Source: Campanula takesimana
Taxonomy: Eukaryota; Streptophyta; Magnoliopsida; Asterales; Campanulaceae
Direction: 5' to 3'
Assembly: GCA_026119855.1 (NCBI GenBank)
Contig: JAOWBW010000383.1
Coordinates: 1,240,001 to 1,304,000, forward strand
DNA: 64,000 nt
Shown here piece by piece: positions 33,904-45,722 of this stretch (the first letter of the stretch is position 1; every line of letters begins with the position of its first letter). Made by a program: the position numbers and the translations under genes. The notes below the pieces were generated by a model. That model had not been told where the DNA came from. It did not search any database and saw nothing but the letters and a program-made list of their open reading frames with translations.

Positions 33904-34809
33904 TATTCAAACTTCGAGTTCGCAGAGCCATGGTTCGACCACAACGGAAAGATGCAAAAGGGTTTTGAAATCTTCAGAGATGTTGAGTTCGACTGGGCCA
34001 ATCTAGAGCTAAGGTATATGGAACCTCGAAAGACTGCTGGCAGAGTTACTACCATCCAGAATGAGTACTGCATCAAGGTGAACAAAGACCTGACTTACGA
34101 TACTGAATTCGTGTGTCTTGATGAACCGTTGGTTGGCGAAGCTAAGGAAACAGAGTCGTGGGATGGTCAAGATTTGTTTCAACACTTGAGCCTAGAAGAT
34201 GACATCGTGGCTGTTATTGAATACGGACCTGTGACTACTACTATCGAGAATCTGGGGCTGTCCAGCTCACCCTTTAGAGAGTCAATTCCCCCTAGGTCAG
34301 TTAGGTCCCCTTTTCTCACTTATGAGTTCGTGTCTCTGTCTAAGTCTAATGACCTCAAGTCAAAAGACTACGATGTAATCGCAAACGCTGTCTTTCCCCG
34401 TGCATTAAATGAAAATCTCGACCTTTCCGAGTATCCCGCTATAGCCACTCTTATAAATGATAAATTAACTAATCAATCTAATGATACAAAAATAGTTAAT
34501 AACGATTCATTAAAAGAGGCAGACACAAACGAACTAAATGACAAATACATCCGAGAAATCTCAGAGCAGGTTATGAATCAAAGGGAAAATCGAGCCAAAG
34601 CTGCCGATGAGGTGTTAACATGTGTGAATCTGGGAAGACAAGACAAGCCGAAGTGGACTCAGATTGGGAGCTTCTTTCAAGGTGAAGTGCAAGAAGCGCT
34701 GATCAAGCTACTCAAAGAATATGAAGACATCTTTGCGTTGTCCTGTGATGACTCGCCGAACAGAGGATGGGAACAGATGGAAACATCAGATATTGGGTTA
34801 GTAAAGTAA
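33904..34809 (+). pseudogene. Gypsy-2 protease-RT linker
   Basis: A 285-codon frame from 33952 (MQKGFEIFRDVEFDWANLEL) through LSEYPAIATLINDKLTN to FFQGEVQEALIKLLKEYEDI FALS. The last block is the standard start of gypsy RT (…LLKEYxDIFAxSxxDMPG). The LSEYP block also occurs in Gypsy-1 (about 20745). Low-complexity NDxxI/LNND runs lie between them. Confidence 0.7.
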
Positions 34810-35520
34810 GTACTGTCGCCAGTAAAGCCCGGTTGGTCACCTCGAATGGCTATGGAAATCGAAAAGCTGCTACAGAGAGACTTCATCCAATTTACATACT
34901 GGCCGATGTGGTTACTCAACATCGTCTCCACAAAGAAGTACAAAAGGAAGGTGACGATTCACTTATCATGAGTCTCAACGAATTGAGCCCCAAGCATAGG
35001 TTCTCGCCATTTGACTTAAACGCACTGTTAGAAGTCGCCGAAGACAGAAATGTTCGTTGTTCCTAAAAATCAGAGTAGAAACAGATGAGAAAATACCTTT
35101 CACACGCCATGGGGTAGTTATCGTCACGCCAACAGGTTCCTAGAATGGAAAGGCATTGGTATCTCTTACCACATGCTAACAGGATCGCCATCAGATACAG
35201 ACGTCTACCTAGACGACCTAGTGTTACACTCCAAAAGACCCTACGGCCGACACATCGAGGATCTGCGGAAAGTCTTCAACATTCTGAGAGGTCAGAAAGG
35301 ATCCGTCGAAATGCAGATTTGGTACTATTCAGACAAATGCTCTAGGGTACAGATTGGGACAGAAATTCAAAGCTGCCGAGAAAGTCAGAGAGTTAATAAC
35401 AATGCCACCCCGCCGTCAAGAGAATGAAAGGACCAAGCTCATAGGTCTGCTACACTATGTCAGTCACCTCACAACGGTAGGAGACCCGGAACTCAAAGAA
35501 TCACCCCCTGTAGTAAATAC
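34810..35520 (+). pseudogene. Gypsy-2 reverse transcriptase remnant
   Basis: In mixed frames: PVKPGWSPRMAMEIEKLLQR, FIQFTYWPMWLLNIVS, then a weak DLNxxxPKDxFPLP-like stretch (ELSPKHRFSPFDLNALLEV) and the catalytic YLDDLVLHSKRP (about 35205). The block between TPWG and YxDD (MPFGLxNAGATYQ) is missing, so the enzyme cannot work. Compared with the right arm this copy lacks stretches near 35065, 35300 and 35505. Confidence 0.75.
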
Positions 35521-36190
35521 CCTGTCCTTACGACCGACGCACAGGAGGCTTGAGTCACAGAATGGAGCCCCCATCATTTTCCGACATTGCACAAGTTCGG
35601 ATCTACCATTGCGCCTCATGTTCAAAGAACTGAAGAAAATGGGTAAACTACAGCCGATGCACTCGCCACCCTGGCATCTTTGGTAGAAATCCCCGAAGGG
35701 AGTTCAGTCAAGCCTTTCAGAGTTGGCCGAAGAGAGAACCCAGCATATTGTTGTGAGATCCAGGCCCAGTCAGAAACAGTCAAAGATCAATGGTATGCAC
35801 AGATTCACAAATTCCTTAAAGATGGGGAAGCCTCTTTTGAAGGAGACGTGAAGGCCAAAAGCCTACAAGCACTAAAAAGGTTGGCGGGACAGTTTGTACT
35901 ACTAGATAATACCTTATACAAGAGGCACTATGACGGAATTCTGCTATTATGTGTGGGAAGCAAGAAAGCCGAGAACATCATGGAGGAGGTACACAACGGG
36001 TTGTGCGGTTCGCATATGAATGCAAGAATGCTCCGACAAAAGATCACTCGTCTGGGTTATTACTGGATCACAATGGAAACAGACTGCATCCAATAGGTCA
36101 GAAAATGCCATAAATGTCAAGTATGCTCCAACTTGAACCACATCCCTCCACACGACCTCTATAGTATGGACTGGTCCTTGGCCATTCACA
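35521..36190 (+). pseudogene. Gypsy-2 RNase H tail and integrase zinc-binding segment
   Basis: ATLASLVEIPEGSSVKPF-like sequence (35665-35720) is the end of the second RNase H. It is followed by QFVLLDNTLYKRHYDGILLL, VHNGLCGSHMNARMLRQKIT, YYWITMETDCIQ, a stop, and VRKCHKCQVCSNLNHIP: the HHCC finger. After DLYSMDWSLAIHNIGHK the integrase core is absent, apparently deleted. Confidence 0.75.
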
Positions 36191-36236
36191 ACATAGGGCA
36201 TAAAATACCCAAAAGCAATTAAAAGCAAGATCATTA

Positions 36237-36483
36237 CCTCCTTCGTCTCCATCAGTCTCCTTCCAGACCAATGTTTGTCGGTGCCCACGTACAAGTCGAA
36301 GTGTTGTCCCATCGTTAAATGCCATTCATCGGGACGGAAGTTTCGAGAAGCCATCCTCGCCCGTTGTTGGTGCTGCCCCGCGCCTTCACCTTGCTCAAAT
36401 TGTGGCCCCGCACCTTCACCTTGCTCAAATTGTGGTCCCGCGCTTTCTTCTTGCCCCGCACCAAAAATATACTCAAGATCCAT
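36237..36483 (-). CDS. Antisense ORF in the Gypsy-2 3' region (hypothetical)
   Basis: Minus strand starts MDLEYIFGAGQEESAGPQFE and continues with a second GPQFEQGEGA repeat, then MASRNFRPDEWHLTMGQHFD and WSGRRLMETKE. A GTAATG after ETKE (about 36236) could be a splice donor; beyond it the frame runs antisense to the integrase finger. In the right-arm copy the ATG is ATA. Antisense extra ORFs occur here in Tat elements. I do not recognise the protein. Confidence 0.4.
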
Positions 36484-37080
36484 CTCAATAATGGCAAAAT
36501 AAACTCTCAAAATCTCTCTTTTTCTCTCTTTTCCCTGCAGAATTGAAAACAAAAGTGATGAAGATAGCAACAGCCGACGGCTGTTTGTAGGGTCTGTCCA
36601 ACGAAGGGACTAGCCACGAGGCCGGTGTTTCTAGGCGACGTGGCACGATCTCAGCCCTCAATCTCACGTGCCCATCAGCGATCCTCGTCAACAAGGTCCA
36701 GCCAATCAGAAGGACTGGCCACGCGGTCAGTTATTCCCCAGGCGAATTTTTTTACATATTATCCCTTCAGCTTATTTTTAATCCAAAATTAGCACCAAAT
36801 TAATTGAATGGGTCCAGAAGACCTCAGGAAATCACCAAAATTAATCGAATGGGTCTGGAAGACCTCAAGAAATTACCAAATCAACCTATATTTAAAAGTC
36901 AGAAACGTCCATAATCCCTAAAAATTATAATTGGAGGTGGGATGCATCCATAAACCCTTCATGTTGAGAAAATTATATGATTTATGCGCGACGTAAGATG
37001 GCTTCTTCAAACCGTGTGTCTCATGTTTTTGGTGTAACCCGTGCGAGCTCTATACAATCGGCGATACTGTTTAACCAAAA
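36484..37080. other. Gypsy-2 3' non-coding region
   Basis: No credible coding. Holds GC-rich direct repeats (aaggactggccacgcggtcag, gggactagccacgaggccgg) and a duplicated sentence aatgggtcc/tggaagacctca(g/a)gaaat at 36807-36880. Confidence 0.6.
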
Positions 37081-37690
37081 TTCTGCGAATCCTGAGGACT
37101 CTACCTCGCTTGGTACCGTAGTTTACCAAAATTCTGCGAATCCTGAGGACTCTACCTCGCTTGGCACTGTAGTTTACTAAAATTCTGCGAATCCTGAGGA
37201 CTATACCTTGCTTGGCACCGTAGTTTACTAAAATTTTGCGAATCCTGAGGACTATACCTCGCTTGGCACCGTAGTTTACCAAAATTCTGCGAATCCTGAG
37301 GACTATACCTCGCTAGGCACCATAGTTTACCAAAATTCTGCAAATCCTGAGGACTATACCTCGCTTGGCACCGTAGTTTACTAAAATTCTGCGAATCCTG
37401 AGGACTATACCTCGCTTGGCACCATAGTTTACTAAAATTCTGCGAATCCTGAGGACTCCACCTCGCTTGGCACCGTAGTTTACTAAAATTCTGTGAATCC
37501 TGAGGACTCTACCTCGCTTGGCACCGTAGTTTACTAAAATTCTGCGAATCCTGAGGACTATACCTCGCTTGGAACCGTAGTTTACTAAAATTCTGCGAAT
37601 CCTGAGGACTATACCTCGCTTGGCACCGTAGTTTATCAAAGAACGCTGCGATCCTGAGGATCATACCTCTCTTGGTACCATAGTTTGTCG
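37081..37690. repeat. 51-bp tandem array in Gypsy-2 3' region
   Basis: Eleven copies with exact 51-base spacing (37081, 37132, 37183 ... 37591) of ttctgcgaatcctgaggact plus atacctcgcttggcaccgta plus gtttactaaaa, then a degenerate copy to 37690. On the minus strand the unit is 17 codons (LVNYGAKRGIVLRIRRI) and stays open over many units. Confidence 0.93.
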
Positions 37691-38176
37691 AAGAAATTAT
37701 GCGATTACGTGCGCTCTATAGGAAGTTTGAATTCATCCCTAATTCTGTTCTCGATTCTTAAAACTTCCTGTCGTACCGCGCGCATGGTCTTTCCTCTTTC
37801 CTCAATAGAGTCCATTCGCAATGACTTTATTGCTCACGAATGATTCGATCTTCATACAGAATAGTGTCCGTAGGATTGTTATCCCAAGTAGTAGGCTGAT
37901 GTCTCGTTTTTTTTTTCCTTTCCCCAGTAGAGTCCACGACTTTATTACTTACAGATATTCATCTATCCCCAGCGAAAGACGATGTCTCGTTTCTTTCCCC
38001 CCAGTTCTGAAACTACGACCGGCTTGATTCCATTTGGATATATAAGTAGCCTGATATAGGTTCAGTCGCCCGACCAACCTGGTCATCTTCTTACATTTCT
38101 CTCCTCGATTTGGAACTCATGTTTCAGATCAGTTCCTTTCTTAATCGACGACCCTCCATGCCTTGCAAGAAACGTC
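37691..38176 (+). other. Gypsy-2 region between array and 3' LTR
   Basis: Non-coding. It includes two related stretches (ttccyc(a)gtagagtcca..., gatgtctcgttt) near 37795-38000, an imperfect duplication. Confidence 0.55.
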
Positions 38177-38189
38177 GCCGAGGGGCTAC
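38177..38189 (+). promoter_or_regulatory. Gypsy-2 polypurine tract
   Basis: gccgaggggctac abuts the 3' LTR and is nearly the same as the tract before the Gypsy-3 3' LTR (gccgaggggctc). Confidence 0.7.
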
Positions 38190-38825
38190 TATTAGTACCC
38201 AACCTGAAAATGAGTTATTAGGCATTCTAGAACTCACAGGGACCTCCCAGGTATTTACAAGCTGCGCAGGACTTATCCAGGGTTTCTCAAAAATCCCAGA
38301 TAAGGAGATATTAACGACCTGATCGGATGAAGCTGCAAAGATAGATGTTATCTAATCCTTCTCCAGAGTCCAGATTGATCATAGCCTTGGAAACCGATCC
38401 AACCACTTGGTTTGGCCAGGCATCCACATCTTCCGGCTGGGCGGCCAGTCCTTCCAGGTAAGATTTCCCTATAAATAGGTAACCTCAGTTCATAATTTCG
38501 ACACACAATTCTCTCCCCCGAGTTCCACAGCCAAAACTGACGGCAGAACTCTCTCTCTAAGCCTTTCTATCAATCCTAAAGGTCTGGCGAATCCGCGCTA
38601 GAGATTCGACTTCGTTCTTGTCAAGATTGGTGAGAATTCTACATGTTTTCTTAGTGTAGATCTGATTTATGCTAGTTTCATTATGTTTATACATCTATAT
38701 TCATGTGATTCATAACGTGTTCTTCATGTTCTTACTAGAATTCATAATATGCTCTATGACTAGGGTAGCGATCTTCATGCTTATGTGTTTACTTCATATA
38801 TGTTCATGATGTTCTTATTACTATG
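38190..38825 (+). repeat. Gypsy-2 3' LTR, first part
   Basis: Starts TATTAGTACCC (TG changed to TA) and matches 27806 onward. TATA box ctataaatag at 38469-38478. Cut by Gypsy-3 after ctatg (38821-38825); resumes at 50942. Confidence 0.92.
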
Positions 38826-39337
38826 TGTAAGTACCCCAATCTGAATTTGACCTATTTTAGAGGAATTCTTGGTACCATTTAGGGATAAACCAATGGGCCA
38901 GGACCTCACTAGGATAAACCTAATATTCTAGGACTGAACTGGAATTAAACTTAGAAAAATCCAGAAGCTCGCCAAGTCGAGTCGTACGGATGGTTTGGGT
39001 ACTTGAGGTGTTGAGCCGTACGGCTATGTTGGGCACCCTCAGTCCTTATAAATTGAACCCCATGCTGATCATTTCAGGGGGGAGAAAATGATTTGTGTGT
39101 TAATACTCTGCCAGTTTGAGAGCAAAAACTGTGAGTGATACACATTTGAGTGAAAAGTGAGGAAGATAGGCCATAACCATCATAGGTGAAGCCTCCTTCT
39201 CCCCGTCTTCTTCTTCATCTCAAACTCTTTTTGTTATTGTTCATATTACTTGTTTACTTTGTGTTATTTCTTATTATTCTTGCAAGCCTTATCCATTCAA
39301 GCACTTTACATTTCTTGCAAGTCTTGTCCATTTCAAG

Positions 39338-39375
<38 letters not shown>

Positions 39376-40403
39376 CAAGTCTTGTCTTCTCAAGCTACAT
39401 ATATTATGGTTATATATATATATATATATATGTATTATGATTATATATGTACATTGAAACCAAATCATGGGTGATTCAAGGTTCCCTTCATACCTAGTGT
39501 ATGATTGTGGGGTAAAACCTAAAGATGATCATGGTTTGTTAAGTTTTATGTTGATTTTGTTCTTGTTTGGTCATGAGAGTCATGATTGGGTGATAAAGTT
39601 TCAATCTTTATCATCCCAACCATGACCTAGCCATAAAATCACCAAGTATGGGACATAAAGATCCAATCTTTATGTTATATTTTTATTTCTAAAGGTTTAA
39701 TCTTGCATAATAAGTCCATTTTTATGGTAAAGTTTCAATCTTTACTCATCAAATGGTCATTTTGGCCCAAAGGGCATGTTCATCAACTTTCTCAAAATTT
39801 CCCCAATGATTGTCTTGATCACACCCAAAACCTTTGTTTTTGGTGTCTAATTTGTGATCAATGACATAGGGATGATTAAATCCATGTTTTTGTTGAAGAA
39901 AATAACTGAAAATGATCATCACAGTCCAGTTTCAGCAAGAACACTCTGTTTTGCCTGAAATTGGACAGTTTTCTGATAAACTGTCAAAAACCATGGAATG
40001 CTCTCCCTAGCCATACGGCTACTTTGGCCAGGGAGTGCATTTTCCAGTTTCTTCCCTTTCTGACTGAAATGTTTGCAAAATAACCCTTTTCTGTTAAATA
40101 ATTAACCAGTTTTGTTAAAATGTCAGTTTCTCCCATTTTTGAAATACACACACACACATGCACGTTTGTTAACTAACGTTAGGGAGACTCGGTCCTATCC
40201 GAGGCGACTTGGGTGACGTAAAACTCTTCCTAAGGCGTAACCTGACCTCCAAACTAATAGAATCTATAACCTTTCCATTTGTTGGGTTAAATAATTAACA
40301 AATGTGGCCACTCCGTTATGTTTTGCGTGATAACCGTGTTTGGTTTTTCGCCCTTCGAAACAAAAACCCTTCGTTTCCTTCGTTACGGGGCGGGATCCTT
40401 ACA
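38826..40403 (+). repeat. Gypsy-3 5' LTR
   Basis: 1578 bp, TGTAAGTACCCC to GGATCCTTACA. TATA box cttataaatt at 39046-39055. Palindromes agccgtacggct (39014-39025) and agccatacggct (40009-40020). A (TA)n run at 39345-39435 and a (CA)n run near 40145. ORFs over the TA run are spurious. Confidence 0.93.
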
Positions 40404-40404
40404 G

Positions 40405-40422
40405 TGGCGACTCCGCTGGGGA
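40405..40422 (+). promoter_or_regulatory. Gypsy-3 primer binding site
   Basis: TGGCGACTCCGCTGGGGA one base after the LTR. Confidence 0.85.
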
Positions 40423-42050
40423 GTAAAGTGTTTGCAAAACTTGTTTTTAGAAGCTTTGAGGACACTTTTGTATGGGTCAAACTCCCGTCCCCCGTTTTCG
40501 TTAACTTTTGTATTTGTTTTGTGTGTGCTGTGTTTCTGTTTGAATCTTCTGGAGGTGAAACTGTTCTGGAAATGCAATAAACTGGGGCTTGATGATCAGA
40601 AGTTGAAACACTGCAAAAAATAATTGCCAGGATGCTATAGCCGTACGGCTATGTTGGGCAGGGAACAGAATGTTTCAAAATTTAACAATTTTGTGCAGGG
40701 TAGAAACATTCTGTGTCCCTTTTGCTTCTACTTATCCAGGTTCCAAATTTATAGATTTGTTTGTGCACAATACCTTCTTCTTTTCTAGCCAAAACTTGGT
40801 TTTTGAAGCTTAGTTATGCACAAGTTTTTTGGACATAAAATTGGGTTTTCAAAGCCTCCTTGTGCATAACCATTTTGTAAAATTTTTTGAATCCTTTGTT
40901 GTGCACAACTTGTTTTGCAAATGGTTTTCAACAGTATTGTTTCTTGTGAAGTTTTGATTTCAAAGAATCTTTGGTTGTGCACAATTTGTTGTACATACAA
41001 GTTTTGGCTTTGTCTGTTCATATGATTCTTGCTTGATTGCTTGTGTAAATAGCTTATTCATGCTTGCTTACATTTGTTCATTATACTTGTTCATTTGCTA
41101 TTGTGTACATTTGTTCATGATGTTAAGACGAATCGAAAATTTCTATTTTAACTAAAAAATGAACATAGAATGGCTTCACACTACGCGCACTTGACCTTGC
41201 ACGTTCCAAATGCCCTTTAAACCCGGGATGGATGCCAGATGCAGCTTAATTGGTGCTCTTGTGCCCTTCTAGCGCGCACGGGTCCATTCCACCTCCCCTT
41301 CCGAGCTGAGTCAACCACACTTGTCTGTGACACACAAATACCGAGAATTTGGTTGGTTTTTGGTCTAGCTCATGTTACCACGTCCCTAATATGTGTCTAA
41401 AGCTAATCATGGCCAATTTGATGCCTGAGTCATGACTCCTTGTGAAAGCAAGTGTGACCATGGTCAACTTTGACCCGGTCCTTGACTTATGCGTTAATAT
41501 TGGCTATAATTAACCTAAGTCATGTGTTATGGATAGGGTGACACTGTGTTGTCGAGCCCTAATGAATGGTTCATACTAATCATCCTTAAGCCCATGGATA
41601 AGATTCGAGAGCCCTCATCAAAGATAAGGTTATACCGGAAGTCCCTTAAGTCCCTAAGATGAATCTTGATCTTAACCGGGGCTTAATCATGATTGGAATG
41701 GCTCACACATTGGGAACCTTGCGATGCGCTAGACCCTACGGTCGTTTCTTTCGGTCGGTGGAAGTCGCTTGCCCTATAGGACCCTTGCCCGGGATTGTTC
41801 GTCCTTGGGGGTGTGCAATACAGGTGAAAAACGAGGGGCTTATAGACATAGTGTTGGCCTCCACTGATCCAGGGTTTATAGTAGTTGCGAAAAAGAAGAG
41901 AAATCTTTTCCAACTATTTAGGAATAAAAATGCGTTTTAAGTAAACTTGAACGGATAATTAATTCCGCCTTGCATGAATTTGCTCCGTTTTGCTTCTTGT
42001 ATTTGACACATTGCATTCTTTCGCTAACAAGCGTCATTTCGTTATATCCT
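40423..42050 (+). other. Gypsy-3 untranslated leader
   Basis: No coding recognised. A third agccgtacggct palindrome lies at 40639-40650. A stretch with repeated ttgtgcacaa (40760-40990) and repeats of cttgyttatttgttcat follow. 41745-41880 is the block shared with the Gypsy-2 leader. Confidence 0.7.
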
Positions 42051-42540
42051 TGGACGGATCCCCGTTATCCTCCAAGATCCTCGTTAAGTCCCTAGGAATA
42101 GTCCCCTAGGAAGTCAATCAAATCCTTGGATGGATCCCCGTTATCCTCCAAGAAGCCAGTCGAATCCTTGGATGGATCCCTGTTATTCTCCAACATCTCG
42201 TTAAGCCTTAGGATTAGATCCCGTTATGTCCCTAGGAATAGTCCCCTAGGAAGTCAGTCAAATCCTTGGATGGATCCTCGTTATCCTCCAAGAAGTCAGC
42301 CGAGTCCTTAGACGAATCCCCGTTGTCCTCCAATAAGCCAGTTGAATCCTTGGATGGATCCCTGTTATCCTCCAAGATCTCGTTAAGCCTTATGATTAGA
42401 TCCCGTTATGTCCCTAGGAATAGTCCCCTAGGAAGTCAGTCAATTCTTTGGATAGATCCCCGTTATCCTCCAAGAAGTCAGCCGAGTCCTTGGACAAATC
42501 CCCGTTATCCTCCAAAAAGTCAGCCTTGTTCGTCTTTTCC
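42050..42540 (+). repeat. 39/141-bp higher-order tandem repeat in Gypsy-3 leader
   Basis: Units like aatccttggatggatccccg plus ttatcctccaagaagtcagt (about 39 bases) alternate with a spacer containing gatcccgttatgtccctagg. The composite repeats about every 141 bases, with single 39-base steps added (e.g. 42261 to about 42440). Lies just before gag. Mirrored at 52630-53120. Confidence 0.85.
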
Positions 42541-42561
42541 TCTTAGAATTCCAAACCCGTT

Positions 42562-42643
42562 CGAACTACGGTGACCTAAGCCTCTCATCGCGTGGGACCC
42601 CCTCCCTCGTGGTGAGGGGAACATAGGCAACTTCGGCCCGGTC
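42562..42643 (+). other. Recurring GAACTACG-type hairpin motif, Gypsy-3 copy 1
   Basis: CTACGG, GACCTAAGC, CCTCTC...GAGGGG, ACATAGGCAAC, TTCGG and CCGGTC. The loop between CCTCTC and GAGGGG is longer here. The right-arm copy (52528-52610) has ACGTAGG, restoring the pairing with CTACG. Confidence 0.6.
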
Positions 42644-42730
42644 AAATATCTCAAAATAGCCTTTGGCCCAAGCATTCACCTGATGTTTACCCAAGCCTAA
42701 AGATACCTTTTATCTTCCACCATAGCTCAG

Positions 42731-43983
42731 ATGAAGTGGAAAAGAGCATCATGTCGCCGCCTAGTGCATGTGCAGTCAGAAAGTTCCCCGGTCACTACAA
42801 CTTCTCCGATCCGGTACCTCAGAAAGATTACTTCAGTGGACAGTAGCTTGAGAAATGACAGCGCGAATAATCTGGTTGGCCCAACGAACGAAGAGTCGCT
42901 CCAGGATCTAGAAGCCTCCCGGGTTACGAAAAAAGTCATCACGGAAAGCCGTAAAGAAACACAGAGTCCGTTTGATGAGTAGATGAGACAAGGAGGTGTC
43001 ACAGCTTTACTCCAAACTGAAGGGCTCTTCACCAAAGTGACCAATCACAAAGAAGAGGTGGAAGCCACCCAACCTCCAAATTGCAGCCAAAGATTGTCCC
43101 CTCCATCTTACAAAAATACCGAAACCCCATGTCATCACCCTAACATACCGTCATTCAAAACAAGCCTCTCACTCAAATCCCCCTCGCTCCGCCTCATCCC
43201 AAAACCAGCATCTCCCATGGGACGCCTCCTATGAAACCCCAAACACAATCCACTCAAAAGGCCCGCAAACCATTGTTCACACCAATTACGCCTCGAGCAT
43301 CATAACCACAACACCTTCCCAATCGAATCCCTTCTCAGTTTAATGCCATCAACCAAGTCACCAGAGCTCAGTCACTGTTTAGACCATATATGGATACCCG
43401 AAAAGGCATCACCAACTTGCCTCCACCAGATTTCCTGATGAGATTCCGGGGTAACCCGTACCATTTCTACAATCCAAGACCTTTTGCACCACAAGCTCCT
43501 TACATGCCTCCAATGTGTATTCTTGCAAAAACCCAAGGTTATGGGTATACCTATGCATCTGCACCTCCGTAAAATCCTCCCAATCATCTATTGGGAAAGA
43601 GAAAACAAATGGAAGCTATGTTCGAAAAGACACTCAATGAGAACCCTTTTGCATTTAGAGATGGTGATTCTTGTCCCCATCACGCTCCAGTAAACGAGGA
43701 AAGAAAAGTTGAATGCCAAGCCAGACCCCGTTTCACAAGGTTTGAGGATTTCAGAATGCCCATAAGCAAGGTATTTAAAGGATTGGTCAAGCAGGGCCTC
43801 ACATCACCTCTTGTAAATTTTCAACCTAAAATCCCCCAAAGGTGTCTCGACAAGACCAAGAGGTGTGCCTTTCAAAACTATCATGGACATGATACTGACG
43901 AATGCACCGCTTTAAAATGTGTCATTCGGAAGTTGATCGTGAAACGAAAGCTTGAATGCCCCCAGTTGGGAAATTGGAAATGA
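42731..43983 (+). pseudogene. Gypsy-3 Gag-like coding
   Basis: Starts MKWKRASCRRLVHVQSESSP; in-frame stop at 42980, then MRQGGVTALLQTEGLFTKVT. A proline-rich section in changing frames (MDTRKGITNLPPPDFLMRFR, PYHFYNPRPFAPQAPYMPPM) leads to MGKRKQMEAMFEKTLNENPF, FRMPISKVFKGLVKQGLTSP and the knuckle CAFQNYHGHDTDECTALKCV. The MPISKVF...LxxxGL block and knuckle are homologous to module one of the Gypsy-2 Gag. No retrotransposon capsid core is obvious. Frameshifts and stops break it; stop at 43981. Confidence 0.7.
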
Positions 43984-45661
43984 AACTACAGATATGGTCA
44001 GAAGCGGAATGTCAAAACCTCTTCCATCAACCTCCCCTTAGAAAGAGTTTGTTTTCATCCTTAGGAAGAGTTAGTTGCTTTTAGGATGTGTGATAAGCCG
44101 TTAAGAAAAGCAGTTAAGATGTTTGTTAGGTTTGGTTAGAGTCTTGACTCCCCGGTTGATGCCATGTGGTGACCATTCTGAGTCCATTGTCAGTTTTCTT
44201 AATAAGATTATTATTATTATTATTATTGCTTTGTCAAAAGTTTTCATAAAATGTGTGTGAGTCTTTCACTCAAAACAAAAGTCTATCTTAAAAAAAAGAG
44301 TTTTCTAAAAATAAAAGATCAAGTTTTTCCTAAAAGGCTAATCCAATAATGAAGCATTTTTCTCAAATCATGGTTATAATTTCACCTTGAGGTTTAATAT
44401 GCTAAAAGTCCTTCGCGGTTCTCTCCGTTGGAAACATCGACCAAGGAGCCCACATCTGAATTGGCGTCCGAGACAACCAGCCACGTGAACAACAAGGGGA
44501 AGCCCGTGCTTCGGAAGACCAAAGGCGGTTACATCAAAGGGAAATCCGTACTCTCGCCGAATGCAATGCGCGAAGGTTACGCACCTTGAAAGGAAATCAC
44601 CAAAAGGAGATGGCCAAAGCAAACTCCCCACTCATGTGTAGACGAATCCGGTAATTACAACGCCAAGCCAAATGGAGACCTTGAGACATCCTTCCCGACG
44701 AAATGGAACCCGAGTTCCCTGTGGAAGACATGGAATATGCCGCCGACAACCCCTCCAACAATTGAGGAAGAAAATGGATCATCGTGCTTCATGGGAACCC
44801 ATCCCTAAAAAAAAAATGAGTCTTCCAGCCTCATAGGATCTAGACTTTCATAAAATTCCGTCCCGGACTGTGTCTTTTTATTTTTGCAAAGGTCCGCACT
44901 TGTACATGTATGTACAAAGTTATCTAAATAAAAGAGTCATTTTCCTTCTCTTCTCTCTAGACTTGAGACATTATTTGCAATATACATTTACTCTTGAAAT
45001 TGCCTTGCTTGTTATTATCAATTGATTGCTACGTCCCTAAAATGATGAATTGACTTCTAAGCATACTAGTCAATGACGACTCATTAAGGACGAATGGACC
45101 CAACACGAATAAAAACGCTAAATGCAAACAATTAATCTTGATGTGAATAAATGTTGTGATCAATTGGCATGAAGAGACCGTTAATGGCAAGCCATCCCCG
45201 ATACACATCCCCGATAGACCTTCCCAATACAAATTCTGGATGCACATCAAAGGTATCCCGAGACAATGAAAAGGCAAGGATGTTGTTGCTCAACCAACAA
45301 GATTCGACCATGATCGCACGTGCGCAACCAAGCAAAGGACTTCCCGGAGCTTCAAAGTCAAAGCAAGAAGTGACAGGTATTCCACCAAGGGGCTACAGAT
45401 GAGCTAATATCCAAGTTGGGGCTAATGTTTCCCCTGTCTCTAAAAAAAATGAATGAAAGGAGAGAAAAGAAATGAATGTATGGAAAGAAGGAAATGAAAT
45501 GAATTTCCGCGAAGAGGAAGTTTGCCTCAAAAGCTCACCAAAGAGGGTTCACCCCAAAAGGTCCATCACAAGGAGTTCACCACAAGGCAAAGCGATCTAC
45601 ATCCGCAGAGCAACAACATCCTTCAAAAGGACACCAACTTCAACAAAAGACTATCCATGGC
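43984..45661 (+). other. Gypsy-3 region after gag
   Basis: No pol-like sequence in any frame. It holds an (att)n run (44206-44226) and degenerate non-coding DNA with short charged frames but no recognisable motif. Internal or derived pol sequence would be expected here in an autonomous relative. Confidence 0.6.
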
Positions 45662-45722
45662 CGAACTACGGTGACCTGAGCTCCTCAAAATGAGGGGAAC
45701 ATAGGCAACCTTCGGGTCCGGT
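45662..45722 (+). other. Recurring GAACTACG-type hairpin motif, Gypsy-3 copy 2
   Basis: CTACGG, GACCTGAGC, CTCCTCA-aaa-TGAGGGG, ACATAGGCA, then ACC-TTCG-GGT and CCGGTC. CCTCA/TGAGG forms a perfect stem differing in sequence from the TTCTC/GAGAG stem of Gypsy-2. A weaker copy lies at 49210-49255. Confidence 0.65.

Larger units (their letters stand above)
31227..43343. repeat. Left arm of a ~12.1-kb inverted duplication
   Basis: Its reverse complement is found at 51825-64000. Paired points include 43343/51825, 38826/56318, 38190/56954 and 31227/64000. The arm spans most of Gypsy-2, the first 636 bases of its 3' LTR, and the 5' 4.5 kb of Gypsy-3. Nucleotide differences are few (about 1% in the 33475-33903 stretch by eye) with several short indels. 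Confidence 0.93.

Noticed and set aside
37081..37640. Possible CRISPR-like direct repeat array
   Set aside because: Units are contiguous with no unique spacers, the genome is a plant, and no cas genes are near. It is a minisatellite.
39186..39474. Hydrophobic ORFs with IYIYIYIY runs (also at 49732 and 55672)
   Set aside because: They translate the (TA)n microsatellite in the Gypsy-3 LTR.
40145..40165. Possible tRNA or structured RNA near the Gypsy-3 LTR end
   Set aside because: Only a short (CA)n run was found; no cloverleaf or box A/B pattern was seen here or elsewhere in the window.
42731..43234. Host kinase- or DNA-binding-like gene
   Set aside because: The reading frames lead into the gypsy Gag knuckle (CAFQNYHGHDTDEC) and lie between Gypsy-3 LTRs.
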